A stretch of DNA of 64,000 nucleotides from Eleusine coracana subsp. coracana (Eukaryota; Streptophyta; Magnoliopsida; Poales; Poaceae), in the NCBI GenBank assembly GCA_032690845.1, contig CM064427.1:13713501-13777500 (forward strand), read 5' to 3'. Numbering within the stretch: position 1 is the stretch's first letter; the number at the start of each line of letters is the position of its first letter. Positions 11,902-23,102 of this stretch are shown here, piece by piece. The position numbers and the translations under genes are program-made. The notes under the pieces were generated by a model. The model ran no database searches and was not told the DNA's origin. It saw only the letters and a program-made list of their open reading frames with translations.

Positions 11902-13831
11902 TGTAAGGATCATGACCATTAAGGTCACCCCAAGGTATGATATTTTGGTGATGAATGGCAAATATGAAATGTGATTAATGTCAACACAAGTGTTGTTCGT
12001 GTAGGAAACCTTTCCTACCTTATGATGATTGTCGACGGTGGCCTTGGCGATTGATGACAATAACCACAAGCATGGAGGCTTGTGAGCTTCATGGAGTCCA
12101 AGGGTTGATGGAGATGGATCAAAGCTGAGGACAAGCTATGGAGCAAGTGTTCGGAACACTAGTCTAGTTGTTAGGGCTTTGAGTCCATAGGAAAAACCAG
12201 ACTATCAAGGGGAGGTCATTTGTCTTAGGTCATGTCTAGTCGGTGATGTGCATGGATGCTCAGTGAAATCACAGGCATTAGGTGATAGTGGAGAAGCCAA
12301 GGAGTTGTTCGGAGAAGCCGGGAAACAAAGTCAAACGAAGACGACAAGTTTTAGCTTCTGAACATAGTGACCGGACAGAGGGGTCAGTGGTGACTGGACT
12401 ATACGGTCACTAGGTGAAGTTGTCTGGGACTTCCAATGAAGCAGCGAGGAATCTGTCTGTGCAGGAGGTATAGAGACTGGATGGTATGGTCAGGTGACCA
12501 GACCGTACGGCCAGTGCAGCTGAGGAACAGGGCAGAGAGGAAGCTACAAAGGGAAGTTTCTGGACTAGAGAGAGAAACCTGACCGGATGGTCTGGTCAGC
12601 TAACCGGACAGTCCAGTCAGTACAGAGGAGTTGAATGGACAGAGCAGCCAACGGCTCCAGGAGCCTTTCCAGAGAGACCGGACGGTCCAGTCTGGTAGTG
12701 ATCGGACAGTCTGGTCATTGGGTCTAGAAAGGCAACTTCATGGAGAAACGACTAGTTGGAGGTTGGAAGCCTATATAACTTTATTGCTGGGTTCTTGGAG
12801 ACCACTCTTGGTCAGTGGAATTGCATGGAGTACTTGGTGAGAGCCAAGAGGAAGAGAGGAGAGCACTAGGAGGAGATATTGCATATCTTGAGAGTGCTAG
12901 TGAGAGTAACTTGAGCATTGATGCACATCTAAGGCTAGGGTGTCCTTAAGTGTGTGATCTAGGTTGTTACTCTTGGTCTATGGTGAGACCTAGACCGGTT
13001 AGGTGTCGGTGATCGAGCCTATCATGATTGGTTGTGAAGACCGTCACACGTTTATACCCGGTTTGAGCCCGCCGAAGAAAGGGGCATCAATAGTGAGCGC
13101 CCGTGTCGGCCCGGGGAGTCTGGCAAGTTCTTGAGGGAGGCGAGCTTGTGCCTAGATGGCAGCGGTGACGCACATCATGTCTTCACTCCGGGAGTGATTG
13201 CGCTCTCATGGGCGAGAACTCCATATCGGTGGTGGGAGGGACCGGGACTCTGGCGGGACTGGTCCAACAAGGAGTAGGGGAAGGCACCATCCTTTCGAGA
13301 CCTCGGGAAAAAATCATGAGCCATCTCTTACTCTACTCCTTACTTTGATGCATTCACATACGGTGCTATTCGTGCTTGTATGCTTACCGTGCTCTAGTTG
13401 ATTACTTGTAGACTTGCATGAATAGTCCTCTCTACTTGCTAGTTGTGCTTAGCTTTCACTTGATCACTAGCATGTATAGGAGTTGCTTTGGCTTGATCGA
13501 TCAACCTATTATGTATAGTGCTACTCATGTTTGTGTGCCTATCTTGTTCTTGATGATCTAGTAGCTTTGCATGAGTAGGCACCTTTGCTAGCTTGTTGTT
13601 TGCTTCCGTGTGTCTTTATCACTAGCTTGCATAGGAGTAGTATTGCCTTGTCTGATCCACTAGTATGCTTAGGTTGTTGTTCCTTTCATAGGTTCATTAT
13701 CTTACTAGTGTGTTCACCACTAGAATTGTGTAGGAGTTATTTTGAGTGGTTGGTTTTAGGAATTGGCGAATTTGGTACATAGTGCGAGTTCCCGATTCAC
13801 CCCCCCCCCTCTCGGTCACTCGATCCTTTCA
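11902..13831 (+). mobile_element. Solo LTR nested in the copia gag
   Basis: A 1930-bp unit with termini TGTAAGGATC and GATCCTTTCA, which are inverted repeats with one mismatch. It is flanked by TCCAT (11897-11901) and TTCAT (13832-13836), a 5-bp target duplication with one C/T change. Removing it joins the gag reading ..SIH to VGTSDVKEERY. It belongs to the same LTR family as the host element but is longer, with extra AT-rich sequence at about 13320-13790. It carries the same palindromic GACCGGACGGTCCAGTC motifs (for example 12676-12692). Confidence 0.85.
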
Positions 13832-14049
13832 TTCATGTGGGTACTAGTGATGTCAAAGAAGAAAGATATTATGTGCTGAAGAAGAAGTATGATAACTTCA
13901 CTAGATTGTCACATGAGAGAGCTAACATTGTTTATTCTCGCTTTCATGTACTAGTGGAGGAGATCACCATCAAGGACGTGGTTGGAAGATCACTGCTTTC
14001 GAGAGCTACCAGTTGGGTTTGGATGATCTACAACCATTTAACCTAGCTC

Positions 14050-14744
14050 TTCAGATCAGCACACGCATGGAACCAACAATAGTACATGCGATCGACTTCT
14101 TCTGTTGCTGCTTCCCCTCGTGTTGCAACTAAACTCGTTCTAACTTTAGTTTGCAAGACACTTGTTTGCACAAATTGACACCCCCAAATATTTTCCTGGG
14201 TCTTATAGGTTGCGCATAACCATCTGATAAGCTATTTTCTCTTCTGTCCATATATTGATTCGTAGAAATAGAAAGAGTCCCAAACTGAATAATAGAGCTT
14301 ACTTCCTTGCAGTCACTATATTTAATTATTGAATGATCACATATATTTCTTGTGTTGGCAACATAACTGATTTGATGAGCCATGGGTTCATCATTCTCCC
14401 CCGCTAGCAACAAAACCGCCCTCGGTTTCGATACAGTTTCCACAACTCCTTTCTCATGCCATCTACAACTATTAGTAGAAGTCTCGAATTGTTTAGCAGC
14501 ATCGATATTTTTCTTATCACTCTTAATAGCAACAGCAATTGAACAAATCATAACAGAATTACTTAGAGGAATATCTAAGGAATTGATGGCCATATCATCA
14601 TCACCATCAAATGATACCTTCCTCGAAACATACAGATCATCACCTAAATTTTTAGAATCCTTCTGATTGATTTTGGAATTAATAACAGCATAATTTGTTC
14701 CTTTTTTTACTAGATATCTCAGAACATATATTTGCAGCATTTAC
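14050..14744 (-). other. Unknown segment interrupting gag, with a 203-codon minus-strand ORF
   Basis: The copia gag is recognisable up to about 14046 and again from about 14745; this block between does not fit gag. On the minus strand it is open for 203 codons (14740-14129). The translation is hydrophilic and rich in Ser, Asn and Lys, without transmembrane segments or any motif I can name. The frame has no ATG context or intron signals to support a gene. It may be a fragment of another retrotransposon's spacer or of a host gene brought in by insertion or template switching. No target duplication was identified. Confidence 0.4.
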
Positions 14745-15985
14745 AGGATTCATGGATGGAGTTATAGCTGTCATGCGGACCACATCATTGGCTCTTCTGA
14801 TGAAGAAGATGAGGACCTTCAAGAACAAGTTTGCCTCCAAGTCCAAGGGCAAGTGCTTCAACTATGGCTCTAAAAATCACTTTGTTCGAGATTGCCCCAA
14901 GGAAGAGCAAAGGCAAACACGAAGACTATAAGAGAAGTTCTTATGTAAGGCCCTTGTTGGAGAGCGGACAAGTGACAACTCAAGTGACACATCCTCTTCC
15001 TCAAGCGATGATGAAGAAGTGGACAACCTAGACATGATCAAGACCACACTTCCACGAGCTCTTCCTCCACCTCCCATGTGCCTCATGGCCACGAGCCAAC
15101 TTGGGGAGAGTGGGGATGATAGCAGCGACGACTATGATGACGAGAAGCTCTCCTGTGCTGAGCTTTGGAGTATGCTTGAGCAAGCCCGGGACATCACCGT
15201 CAAGAAATCCAAAATGCTGGATGTCGTAAGAAAAGAGTGTAAGTTGGCTAAGGACCGTGTTGCTGAGCATGAGAGTGAGCTCAAGGACCTTGTCACATCT
15301 CATGAGTCCCTAAACAAGTGTTATGACAAACTCAAGGGTGATCATGTAGAGCTACGTGAGAAATACGAGGCCCTTGAACTTACTTTTGAGGCCATCAATG
15401 TTGAGAACCTTGCCTCCCTCCTCTAGTTCATCTAAGAGTGATGCTTCTACTATGTGTGATGAACTAACCACCTCGGTCAAGGTTTCTTCTCTTGAGCCAT
15501 TTGTTTTGGAGGAATATCACAAGCTCAAGGAAGAGAGGAAGATGGTGATGGATGGCTTCGAGAGGCTCACACATGGTAGAGCCATCCACGAGGAGATTCT
15601 TGGTAAAAACCTTGTGAACAATGTCTCCCATCGGCTACTTGGCTCATATCCCACCTCCATCGACATCATCGTGATGAGTGACTCCATCCCCGCATGGATC
15701 AAGCCCCCACTCGCCAATGACTACTATTGTGGGAGGTGTTGCAAGGATGGCCACACCATCAAAGAGTGTCCTATGGAGAGAAGTTCCATTGTTTTACCTA
15801 ATGCTAACTTGTTCCATGAGAACATCCACTTCAAGCTTTTTAGGGACAAGGGTGGCAAGGTGAAAGCAAAGGCTTTGGGACCACCAAACAAGAAGAGAAA
15901 GGTCAAGAGCATATGGGTGCCTAAGTGCATTGTTGATCTTGAGAGGTCAACAAAGTACAAGTGGGTGCCCAAGAACAAGATCTAG

Positions 15986-17055
15986 AAGATGGTGGTGGAG
16001 GTGGACCGGGAGTTTACTTGAAGATCAAGTGAAGTACACCACAAGTGACATGAACCTCAATGACATATCTACTCATGAGGGAGGTATTCGTGTTTGTTTT
16101 TGGTAGTTGTAATGTGTTCTTTCTTTTCTTGCATTGCATGGTAATTAGGACTCCTTTGTGACTAGTATGTTTTGCACCCATCCATGTGTAAATAACTAAA
16201 AGAAAAACACACAAAAATTAGTCAATGCCTAACCCACTCAAGATAGCTATAAGCAAGGGGGAGTCCTTGAGATGGTGGTTTGGCTTCTCTCAAGGCAAGG
16301 GTATGGCTTATAGTGAGTAAGCTTGAGAGGGGTTCAAACTTGATATTGTTAGGTTTCCTTTGTGACTTTGTTTAATATTGCTTGCAATCACATGGCATGT
16401 TTACTTTCATTGCATATGTAAAATGCTTGTTGCATGCATCATATAGGAAACACAAAGAAGGCTTGTCACATTTAGAGATATTTATGCCTCATGATCTATA
16501 TGAGATTACATCTCTACAAGTGTGACCAAAGGAAAGGATTGTGCTTCATGCCCATCGAGCAAGCTCTTATGAAGTCCAAGGTTAAACCCACTCACGCGGT
16601 TCATGGACTAAGGCTTATACATACCCATTTGGGTCTTAATTGCCTTGGCTCTCATTTGCTCAATTCTTCATTTGGCATTTGTGAAAAATATAAGGCCATA
16701 TAGAGCAGCTATTTCAAAGGAGTGTTTGAGAGTTCCCTTCATGCTCCAAGTGTGGTGTTTATTTGGGTGTTGAGTGAGGGCACATGGAAATTGGAGAAAT
16801 TCCTTGATTCAGTGAAATCCCGGTAGTGACCGTACGATCCGGTCATTAGACCGTACAGTCCGGTCTGTGCTCTGTGCATTGTGCTTTGAGTGATTGGAAA
16901 TGGAGACCGGGCGGAACTATCTTTAAATAACGGACAGTTCGGTCTATGCAATGGTTTGTTCATCCAGAACCTTGATTTCTAGCAGTCTCGAACTGACTGG
17001 ACGGTACATTGTAAGGAGCGGATGGTCTGGTCACTATATTCAAAACGCGGAATAC
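15986..17055 (+). other. Non-coding interior of the copia element
   Basis: No ORF of note follows the gag stop, although this is where pol (integrase, reverse transcriptase) would be expected. A purine run AAGCAAGGGGGAGT at about 16252 resembles an internal PPT. Around 16810-17040 there are further copies of the ACCGTACGATCCGGTC-type palindromes otherwise found in the LTRs. Confidence 0.6.
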
Positions 17056-17587
17056 ACTTCTATTCAGAATCATTGATCCATTCCTTGTTTGATCTCGGTC
17101 GTCGATCGTGCTTGACCGAACTCAAAATTAGGAGATTTGTTTTCTTCCTCGTTTTGCCGATGCCGAGTTCTCGCCCTTGACGCCTCCTTTCTTATTGTCG
17201 TCGCCGTCGTCGAGCTCCCTCTGTCGAGCCGCCACACCACCTCTCCCACCAGCACTACCGCTCGCCACCGCACTGCTCACGTGCAGCAGGGCCGCGCTCC
17301 AAAACCCTAGGCAGAGCCACCGTCATTCCAAGTGCTACCGCCTCCACCTCAATCGCTGCTGCCGCCTACCGTCGCCTCACCGTCGAGCATCGCCATTATA
17401 GCATCGCCGCCAATGCGCCTCCACGGCTCCCCGCGTGCAAGCCCAGTGCCCCCAGAGCCGAGCTCATCTCCACATAGGGCAAGACTTGCCCCCTTTCTCC
17501 CACCTCCATTGCCGACAACCCCAAAAGTTTCCACTTTTCGGCAATTGGTCGAGTGTTCTCCTCGGTTACGGCTTTGAGTATTCCCAA
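17056..17587 (+). other. GC-rich leader exon ahead of the second copia ORF
   Basis: A GC- and pyrimidine-rich stretch, unlike its AT-rich neighbours, ends in an apparent donor after ..TTCCCAAG (GTATCATGC, about 17587). An acceptor-like GCAACAG ends at 18010, three bases before the ATG of the next ORF. The layout suggests a spliced 5' leader for ORF2. It is open in several frames, but no domain is visible, and splicing is inferred only from sequence. Confidence 0.4.
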
Positions 17588-18012
17588 GGTATCATGCTCA
17601 TCTTCTATTCATCATATTATGCCCTAATTGTTCGAGCAATTACCATAAGTAATGCAATTAGATTGATTCCCATGCTTTAGTTGCATTAATTGGATAATTG
17701 GCTCATCCTAGCTGCAATTAATTTCATGGCTATATGTTAATTGCATGTCTAGGGTCGTCTCCTGTCTAGTCTATAGTTAGATTTATTGCCAATTATTTGA
17801 CTATACACTAGATGACTCGCACCAGCCACTTACAGTCGATGATCACTATTGTCACATTGCTGTATTTGTCTAGTGATCATATCCTTCATCTCAATGCTAG
17901 GATTTCTATTGCGCATTCTTACCTAGTGGTGTTGTGCTTGTACATTTCAGTAGGTTCTATGCTTATCCTATCTCCACCTATGTGCGTGCACTGACACTTG
18001 ATAGCAACAGAG

Positions 18013-20390
18013 ATGGCAGGAGCAGCTGATCAGGACAAGGGAAAGGGCAATGTTGTAGAGAAACCCAGAGGCAAGAAGAGGACGAGACTGTACCAAGAGT
18101 CAGAGAGGGTCAGACTGTTGGCACAACACCTAGATGCCATGGAGGCATCCTGCAGGACACCAGGGACACAGTTGATCATTGAACAGACAGATGACACCCA
18201 GGGTCTGAGGAGGAGTACCAAGAGGAGGACAGCAGCACCAGCTTTGGCTACAGGAGTTGCTCCGACACCTTGGTCGCAGCTTACTCCGGCTTCTCATCAC
18301 GAGAGGTCATCAAGAACTACGGAGCAGGGATTCTCTAGGCAGCAGGAGGAGTCCGAGGAGTCAGAGGAGGACAGTGAGTCTGAGTCTGAGGAGTTTGAGG
18401 AGGAGGAGCCACAGCAGCCAGTGCGAATAGGACCCTAGAGGCAAGCTCACCGAACAGGAGACCCAAGGTGCACTTGTGATGTGTGCACCATGAGGCTACA
18501 GAGACTGGTAGCCACAACTGGAGAGGGTGACATCCTTAAGGTTCCTTCCAAGGAGCTTAAGGTGAATCATCTCATACCCTTCGAGTAGTGGGTTCTAGTC
18601 CCCAGGGACCCTTCTGGAAGAGAGAGATACTGGACCGGTCTTTAGAGGTGGATTGGTGAGGGCTTGGGACGTTACCTTATCAGGAAGGGCAAGTCTGGAC
18701 TATTCATGCCCCAGCAGTACACCACCTACTAGGCTATGAGGAGAGCCACATGTATGAACATGGAGCGGTATTTCACTTGCTTGTCTGGACTAGCAGACTT
18801 GCTCACCAGCCCCTACAAGTTCAGAGAGCATATAGTGTTGGAGTTCTATGCTACACTGTGGGTGGCCAGAGATCATTCTGAGATCTGGTTTATGTTTAGA
18901 GGAGAGCCCTAATGCTTGTCTAGAGAGGATCTGATAGCTGCATTAGGACTTCTTGCTTCAGACCTACAGCTGTACAGGAGCGCCTACAGGACCTTCGGTC
19001 CACCCCGCAGACCACAACGAGGGACACTACCTCCAGACGACATGGTGTCAGTCACCTTTCCACCACCACACACTCTAGGTTTTGATAGATGCCCTGCTAG
19101 GCTCACTGTAGAGGAGAAGGTGGTTAGATCGATAGTCACCAGGACTATCATTCCTAGGTCAGGGTATAGAGAGGAGTTTACACTTCTGCACCAGTGAGCA
19201 GTGGCAGCTATACTAAGGAGACAACACTTTGACTTGGCAGACTTGTTTATACTAGAGATGGAGGAGGTGATTTCTAAGAGAGTTGGAGGGCATCATCTAG
19301 TCTACGGGTCATATATTTGCTATCTTCTGAGAAGACTAGGACTTGTGACAGAGGACCAGTACGTAAGATTCCTTGAGGTGACCACCAGCTATGCACCTTG
19401 AGTTCCCAGGGGATCACAGTCAGCCTTGAGTCAGTAGACCGACGCCACCAGTCACTCACGAGTAGGAGGCTCATCCAGAGAGGGCGGTTTCTAAGTCAAC
19501 CAGTACAGGAGCTCCACCCTAGCCAGTAGTTTCAGAGACAGATCACACCGTCTCCATAGCAGCGCTTGCAGAACGCCTGGATGACTTCATCCAGAGCTCA
19601 GCTAAGGAGAAACGTCAGATTATGGAGGTGATCAGGGGACAGACAGAGCTTTAGAGACAGCAGATGGCACTGCTGACTCAGATGGCAGAGCTTACCAGAG
19701 GACAGACTAGCCAGCAATCAGGAGTCCCTTCCCTTCCACAGTCTCAGTAGCTCCATACGTAGCCAGGCCCCTTCACTGTCATGATGACAACCCAGTCTAG
19801 TGGTTTCTCATCACACTCAAGGGTGTTACCGACAGGGGGGGGACGGACAGACTTTCTCACCCGCTCAGTTCGCCCGCGTGTCCGCTTTCTCAGTTTCTGT
19901 GTTGTTTACTTCACCGACACACTCTTCCACTTCGCAAATGGCAGGATCCTCCATCCACCAGTAGTTGCAAGCCAGGAGCCTACCGTTTTCAGATGTTGTA
20001 CACACCACACAGGCAGCTTCAGAGACAGAGATTCTCCCAGAGTCAACTATAGCTCTACCTTCTTCTGCTACAGCTACTCTGCTTGTTACACCTCACATAG
20101 CAGAAGATCTTGTCCGAAGAGGCTTCACTCAGGAGGACATGGATGACCTTTCTCTCCTTCAGGCTTCAGTTGCTCAGGAGACATCCAAAGTCACACCAGC
20201 AGAACAAGACAAAGGGTCTGTGCCACTAGTGGATCTCGAGGTACTTTGACCAGCTTCACACTCAGGTGATAGGGACTCAGGTAGAGCAGGAGGATATAGC
20301 ACAGGAGCAGCCTAGAGCAGAGCCCGCAGAGGACGTCGCTGCACCACCACCTCCTACGACCTCAAGCGCTCAGTACTATTCCTTCTCTTT
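18013..20390 (+). pseudogene. Second ORF of the copia element, plant-transposon (PF20167-like) protein
   Basis: ATG at 18013 opens a basic N-terminus (EKPRGKKRTRLY), an acidic Ser/Glu tract (about 18340-18415), then a globular region with REHIVLEFYATLWVARD and CLSREDLIAALGL. The latter resembles the uncharacterised 'putative plant transposon protein' domain found as an extra ORF in several plant retrotransposons. A coiled-coil part follows in a shifted frame (about 19540-19750), then a Ser/Thr-rich tail. The same frame holds seven stops between 18436 and 19401 (four TAG, one TAA, two TGA), mostly explained by C-to-T or G-to-A changes of CAG, CAA, CGA or TGG. Function is unknown; the family call is from memory and is moderate. 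Confidence 0.55.
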
Positions 20391-20943
20391 TTAGAGAAGG
20401 CATAGAGATAGGGGGAGTGTGATCCTGTGATGATCGAGAGTAGCTTGTATCTATGGGGAGCATATGTGTATATTGGTTTTGGGAGTTAGATACATTTGGA
20501 TCTTATTTTGATAGATTTATTGATGTTCATGGATTTTGATGAGTTATGGTTTTCATTCGCTTGTGTTTTGACTCATCATGATCTCACTTGGTTTATTTTC
20601 ATACGCAGTGCTTTGTCTTTCATTAATGATCCTGTTTGCCTGTGTATGATTCCATGATCATGATTGCCTGCTTTTCATTCCTTGCATGTTTCATGCCATC
20701 CTGTTGCATATTACCATTCATGTCTTGCTTGCATGTCTTTATGCTTTCTTTAATATCCTATCATGACATGCATGCACTATCATCTAGAGGATGCTTTTCT
20801 CTCTTTACCCTTTTAGCTCTTGATGATGCTTGATTGAATACGATCATGTTCTTTCTTTGCTTATGCTTTTGAGGTTCCTCTCGATCATAGTGTAGCTGTT
20901 TTAGCCTTGATGTTTTATGATAAGTTGTGGTTGTCATCAATCA

Positions 20944-20959
20944 CCAAAAAGGGCAAGAT
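20944..20959 (+). other. Polypurine tract before the 3' LTR
   Basis: CCAAAAAGGGCAAGAT directly precedes the TGTAAG start of the 3' LTR. Its wording and that of the preceding bases (TTGTCATCAATCACC) are typical of the 3' end of grass Sireviruses, where plus-strand DNA synthesis is primed. Confidence 0.8.
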
Positions 20960-22582
20960 TGTAAGCTTCATCACCATTGATTGGATCCCTAAGGTATGAG
21001 TGTTTTAGTGATTAATGACAACTATGAAATTATGGGCTAATATCTACACGAGTGTTCTATATGCAGATATCATCTCCATACTCTACTACAAATCCTATTG
21101 ATGATGATGGTTGCCTTGGCGAAGGATGAAAATGACCACAAGCATGGAGGCTTGCAAGCTTGATGGAGTCCAAGGGTTGATGAAGATGGATCAAGGCTAA
21201 GGACAAGCAATTAAGCAAGTGTTTGGAACACTTGTCATTAGGGCTTTGAGTCCATAGGAAAAACCAGACTATCAAGCGGGTCTAGGTCATGTCTCTTAGG
21301 TCATGCTAGTCGGTGATATGCATTGATGCTCAGTGAAATCACAGGCACTAGGTGACAGTGAAGAAGCCAGGAAACAAAGTCAAGCAAGTACAAAGACTTT
21401 CAGCTTCTGGACGTAGTGACCGGGCAGAGGGGCCAGCGGTGACCGAACTGCATGGTCACTAAGAGATCAGAGAGGAGTTTGCGAGGAATCTGTCAAGTGT
21501 GGAAATCCAAGAGACTGCACTGTATGGTCAGATGGGCTAAGGCTCAGGACAGAGAGAAAGCAAACTAGAGACTCTGTGGAATGCACAGGACGCGAAAGAG
21601 ACCGGACGGTCTGGTCTACTGACCGGACGGTCCCGGTCAGTACAATGAAATCACCTAGACAAAGTAGCCAATGGTATTGGGAGCCATTACAAAGAGACCG
21701 GACGGTCCGGACTGGTAGCGACCGGACGGTTCAGTCATTGGGTTCTAGAAAGGTGATTTCGTGGAGCAACGGCTAGTTGGTGGTTGGAAGCCTATATAAC
21801 TTCGTTGTTGAGGTCTTGAAGACCTCTCTTGGCCAGCGGAATACCTTGGAGCATTGGGTAAGAGCCAAGAGGAAAAGAGAGGAGCACTATAAAAAGAGGA
21901 TATTGAATATCTTGAGGGTGCTAGTGAGAGTAACTTGAGCATCAATTGTGTCCTTAGGGTGTGATCTAGATTGTTACTCTTGGTATATGGTGAAACCTAG
22001 ACCAGTTAGGTGTTGGTCATCAAACCGATCATGATTGGTTGTGAAGGCTGTCACACATTTGTACCGGGTTTGAGCCCGCCAGTGAAAGGGGCATCGCTAG
22101 TGAGCACCCGTGTCAGCTCAAGGAGTCCAACAAGTTCTCGAGGGAGGCGAGCTTGTGCCTTGGAGGCAGCGGTGACACAACCGTGTCTTCACTCTGGGAG
22201 TGATTGCAGGCTCATATGCGAGAACTCCACTTGGTGGTGGGAGGGACCGGTACTCCGACGGGAGTGGTCCAACGAGCATTAGGAGAAGGCGCCATCCTTC
22301 TGAGACCTCGGGAAAAAATCATGAACATTCCTTGACATTCTCTTTACTATTCTGCAACTGTGTGCTCTAGTATCTAGGTTGACTTGTGGCTTGCATAGGC
22401 TAGTGTGTTTAGCTTCCGTATTTGCTCTCATCATGAACACTAGCATGTGTAGGGTCTTGGCCTTCTAGAATTCATAGGTTGTAACGATTGCTAGGATCTA
22501 GTGGTGTGAAATTGAAGTATTCGGATTTGTGGTCGGCTTACCGATTCACCCCCCTCCTCTCGGTACGCCTTTGGTCCTTACA
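20960..22582 (+). repeat. 3' LTR of the copia element
   Basis: 1623 bp with TGTAAG..CCTTACA ends. It contains some of the best copies of the palindromic motif: GACCGGACGGTCTGGTC at 21600-21616, GACCGGACGGTCCCGGTC at 21621-21638 and GACCGGACGGTCCGGA at 21696-21711. It aligns with the 5' LTR, with scattered substitutions and small indels, suggesting an old insertion. Confidence 0.87.
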
Positions 22583-22798
22583 CACGCCCACCGCACCCCT
22601 CATTTTATAGGTGGTAACAGATGTTAGTGGCGGGCCATGTTTGTGATCCGTCACTAATTTGCACCGCGCCACTTAGTGGTGATAATGACATGGGCGTCAC
22701 TAACTCCAATACCCCTTTGTTGTTGAAAATCATTTTTGAAGTAGAGCACATGATTGACTCCATTTCACATGGGACAAAATCATCATGATGATATATGC
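22583..22798. repeat. Probable DNA-transposon subterminal remnant
   Basis: Contains TTAGTGGCGG and CCGTCACTAA as inverted arms (about 22623-22657) and more GTCACTAAC/TTAGTGG words up to about 22712. Such arrays occur near the ends of CACTA-type elements, but neither a terminus nor a target duplication is present. No gene is seen. Confidence 0.35.
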
Positions 22799-23102
22799 CA
22801 GGCCTGTAAGTTTGGCTAAAAACTCGCAAGCTAGCTCAACTGGGTGGATTTTCAAGCAAATCCGAACTCATGTTTCAGCTCTGTCTATTAACAAGTCAGC
22901 GCGAGCCATATGAGCCTATAAGACCTAATACCCAAGTAAAAATTACAAGCCAAGCCGAACCACAAACGAGCTGGCTCGAGCTCGTATCAAACCGACTCAA
23001 GCTTGTATTCTAGCTTGTTTAAATTACAAGCCAAGCAGAGCTAGCTCAATTCACTTTTGACCTGGTCCAGGCCGAGCCGAGTTTACTAGCCATCCAGGCC
23101 TA
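22799..23102. mobile_element. Small hAT-like non-autonomous element, ends only approximate
   Basis: The left end reads CAGGCCTGTAAGTTTGGC..AAACTCG and the right end, read inward, TAGGCCTGGATGGCTAGTAAACTCGG, so the ends are imperfect inverted repeats. The interior has the repetitive GAGCCGAGC / GCTCGAGCTCG wording of grass hAT MITEs. No coding frame. I could not find an 8-bp target duplication, so the boundaries are uncertain. Confidence 0.45.

Larger units (their letters stand above)
11634..15985 (+). pseudogene. copia gag, decayed and interrupted
   Basis: Gag forms the retrotransposon particle and binds its RNA. The start ATG at 11634 opens MPREMGSVPIFNREDYRYW, the conserved beginning of UBN2/gag-polypeptide proteins of copia elements, and stops at a TGA at 11736. 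The reading resumes by frameshift to WTKI near 11889, is cut by the solo LTR, and continues at 13837-14046 (GTSDVKEERYYVLKKKYD). After the unknown segment come a CCHC knuckle with its second Cys changed to Tyr (KCFNYGSKNHFVRDCPK, about 14850-14900), an acidic and coiled-coil region (15019-15426), and an intact second knuckle CGRCCKDGHTIKEC (about 15728-15769) before the stop at 15985. At least three frame changes make it non-functional. Confidence 0.82.
10032..22582 (+). mobile_element. Sirevirus-like Ty1/copia element lacking pol
   Basis: The element has a 5' LTR (10032-11580), a tRNA-Met type PBS at 11583, a decayed gag (11634-15985), a second ORF (18013-20390), a PPT (20944-20959) and a 3' LTR (20960-22582). 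No protease, integrase, reverse transcriptase or RNase H signature is found anywhere between gag and the 3' LTR, so this copy could move only with enzymes from another element. The gag layout (UBN2-like part, two CCHC knuckles, coiled coil) and the text just before the 3' LTR resemble grass Opie/Ji-type Sireviruses. Interruptions are a solo LTR (11902-13831) and an unknown segment (about 14050-14744). No target duplication is evident: the 5-bp flanks differ. Confidence 0.8.

Noticed and set aside
10400..22000. Repeated 15-17 bp palindromes that could be mistaken for a CRISPR-like array
   Set aside because: Spacing is irregular, copies are imperfect, they sit inside LTRs of a plant retrotransposon, and there are no cas genes.
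10027..22587. Target-site duplication of the copia element
   Set aside because: The bases before the 5' LTR (GCACT) and after the 3' LTR (CACGC) do not match; the 5' LTR start is also mutated.
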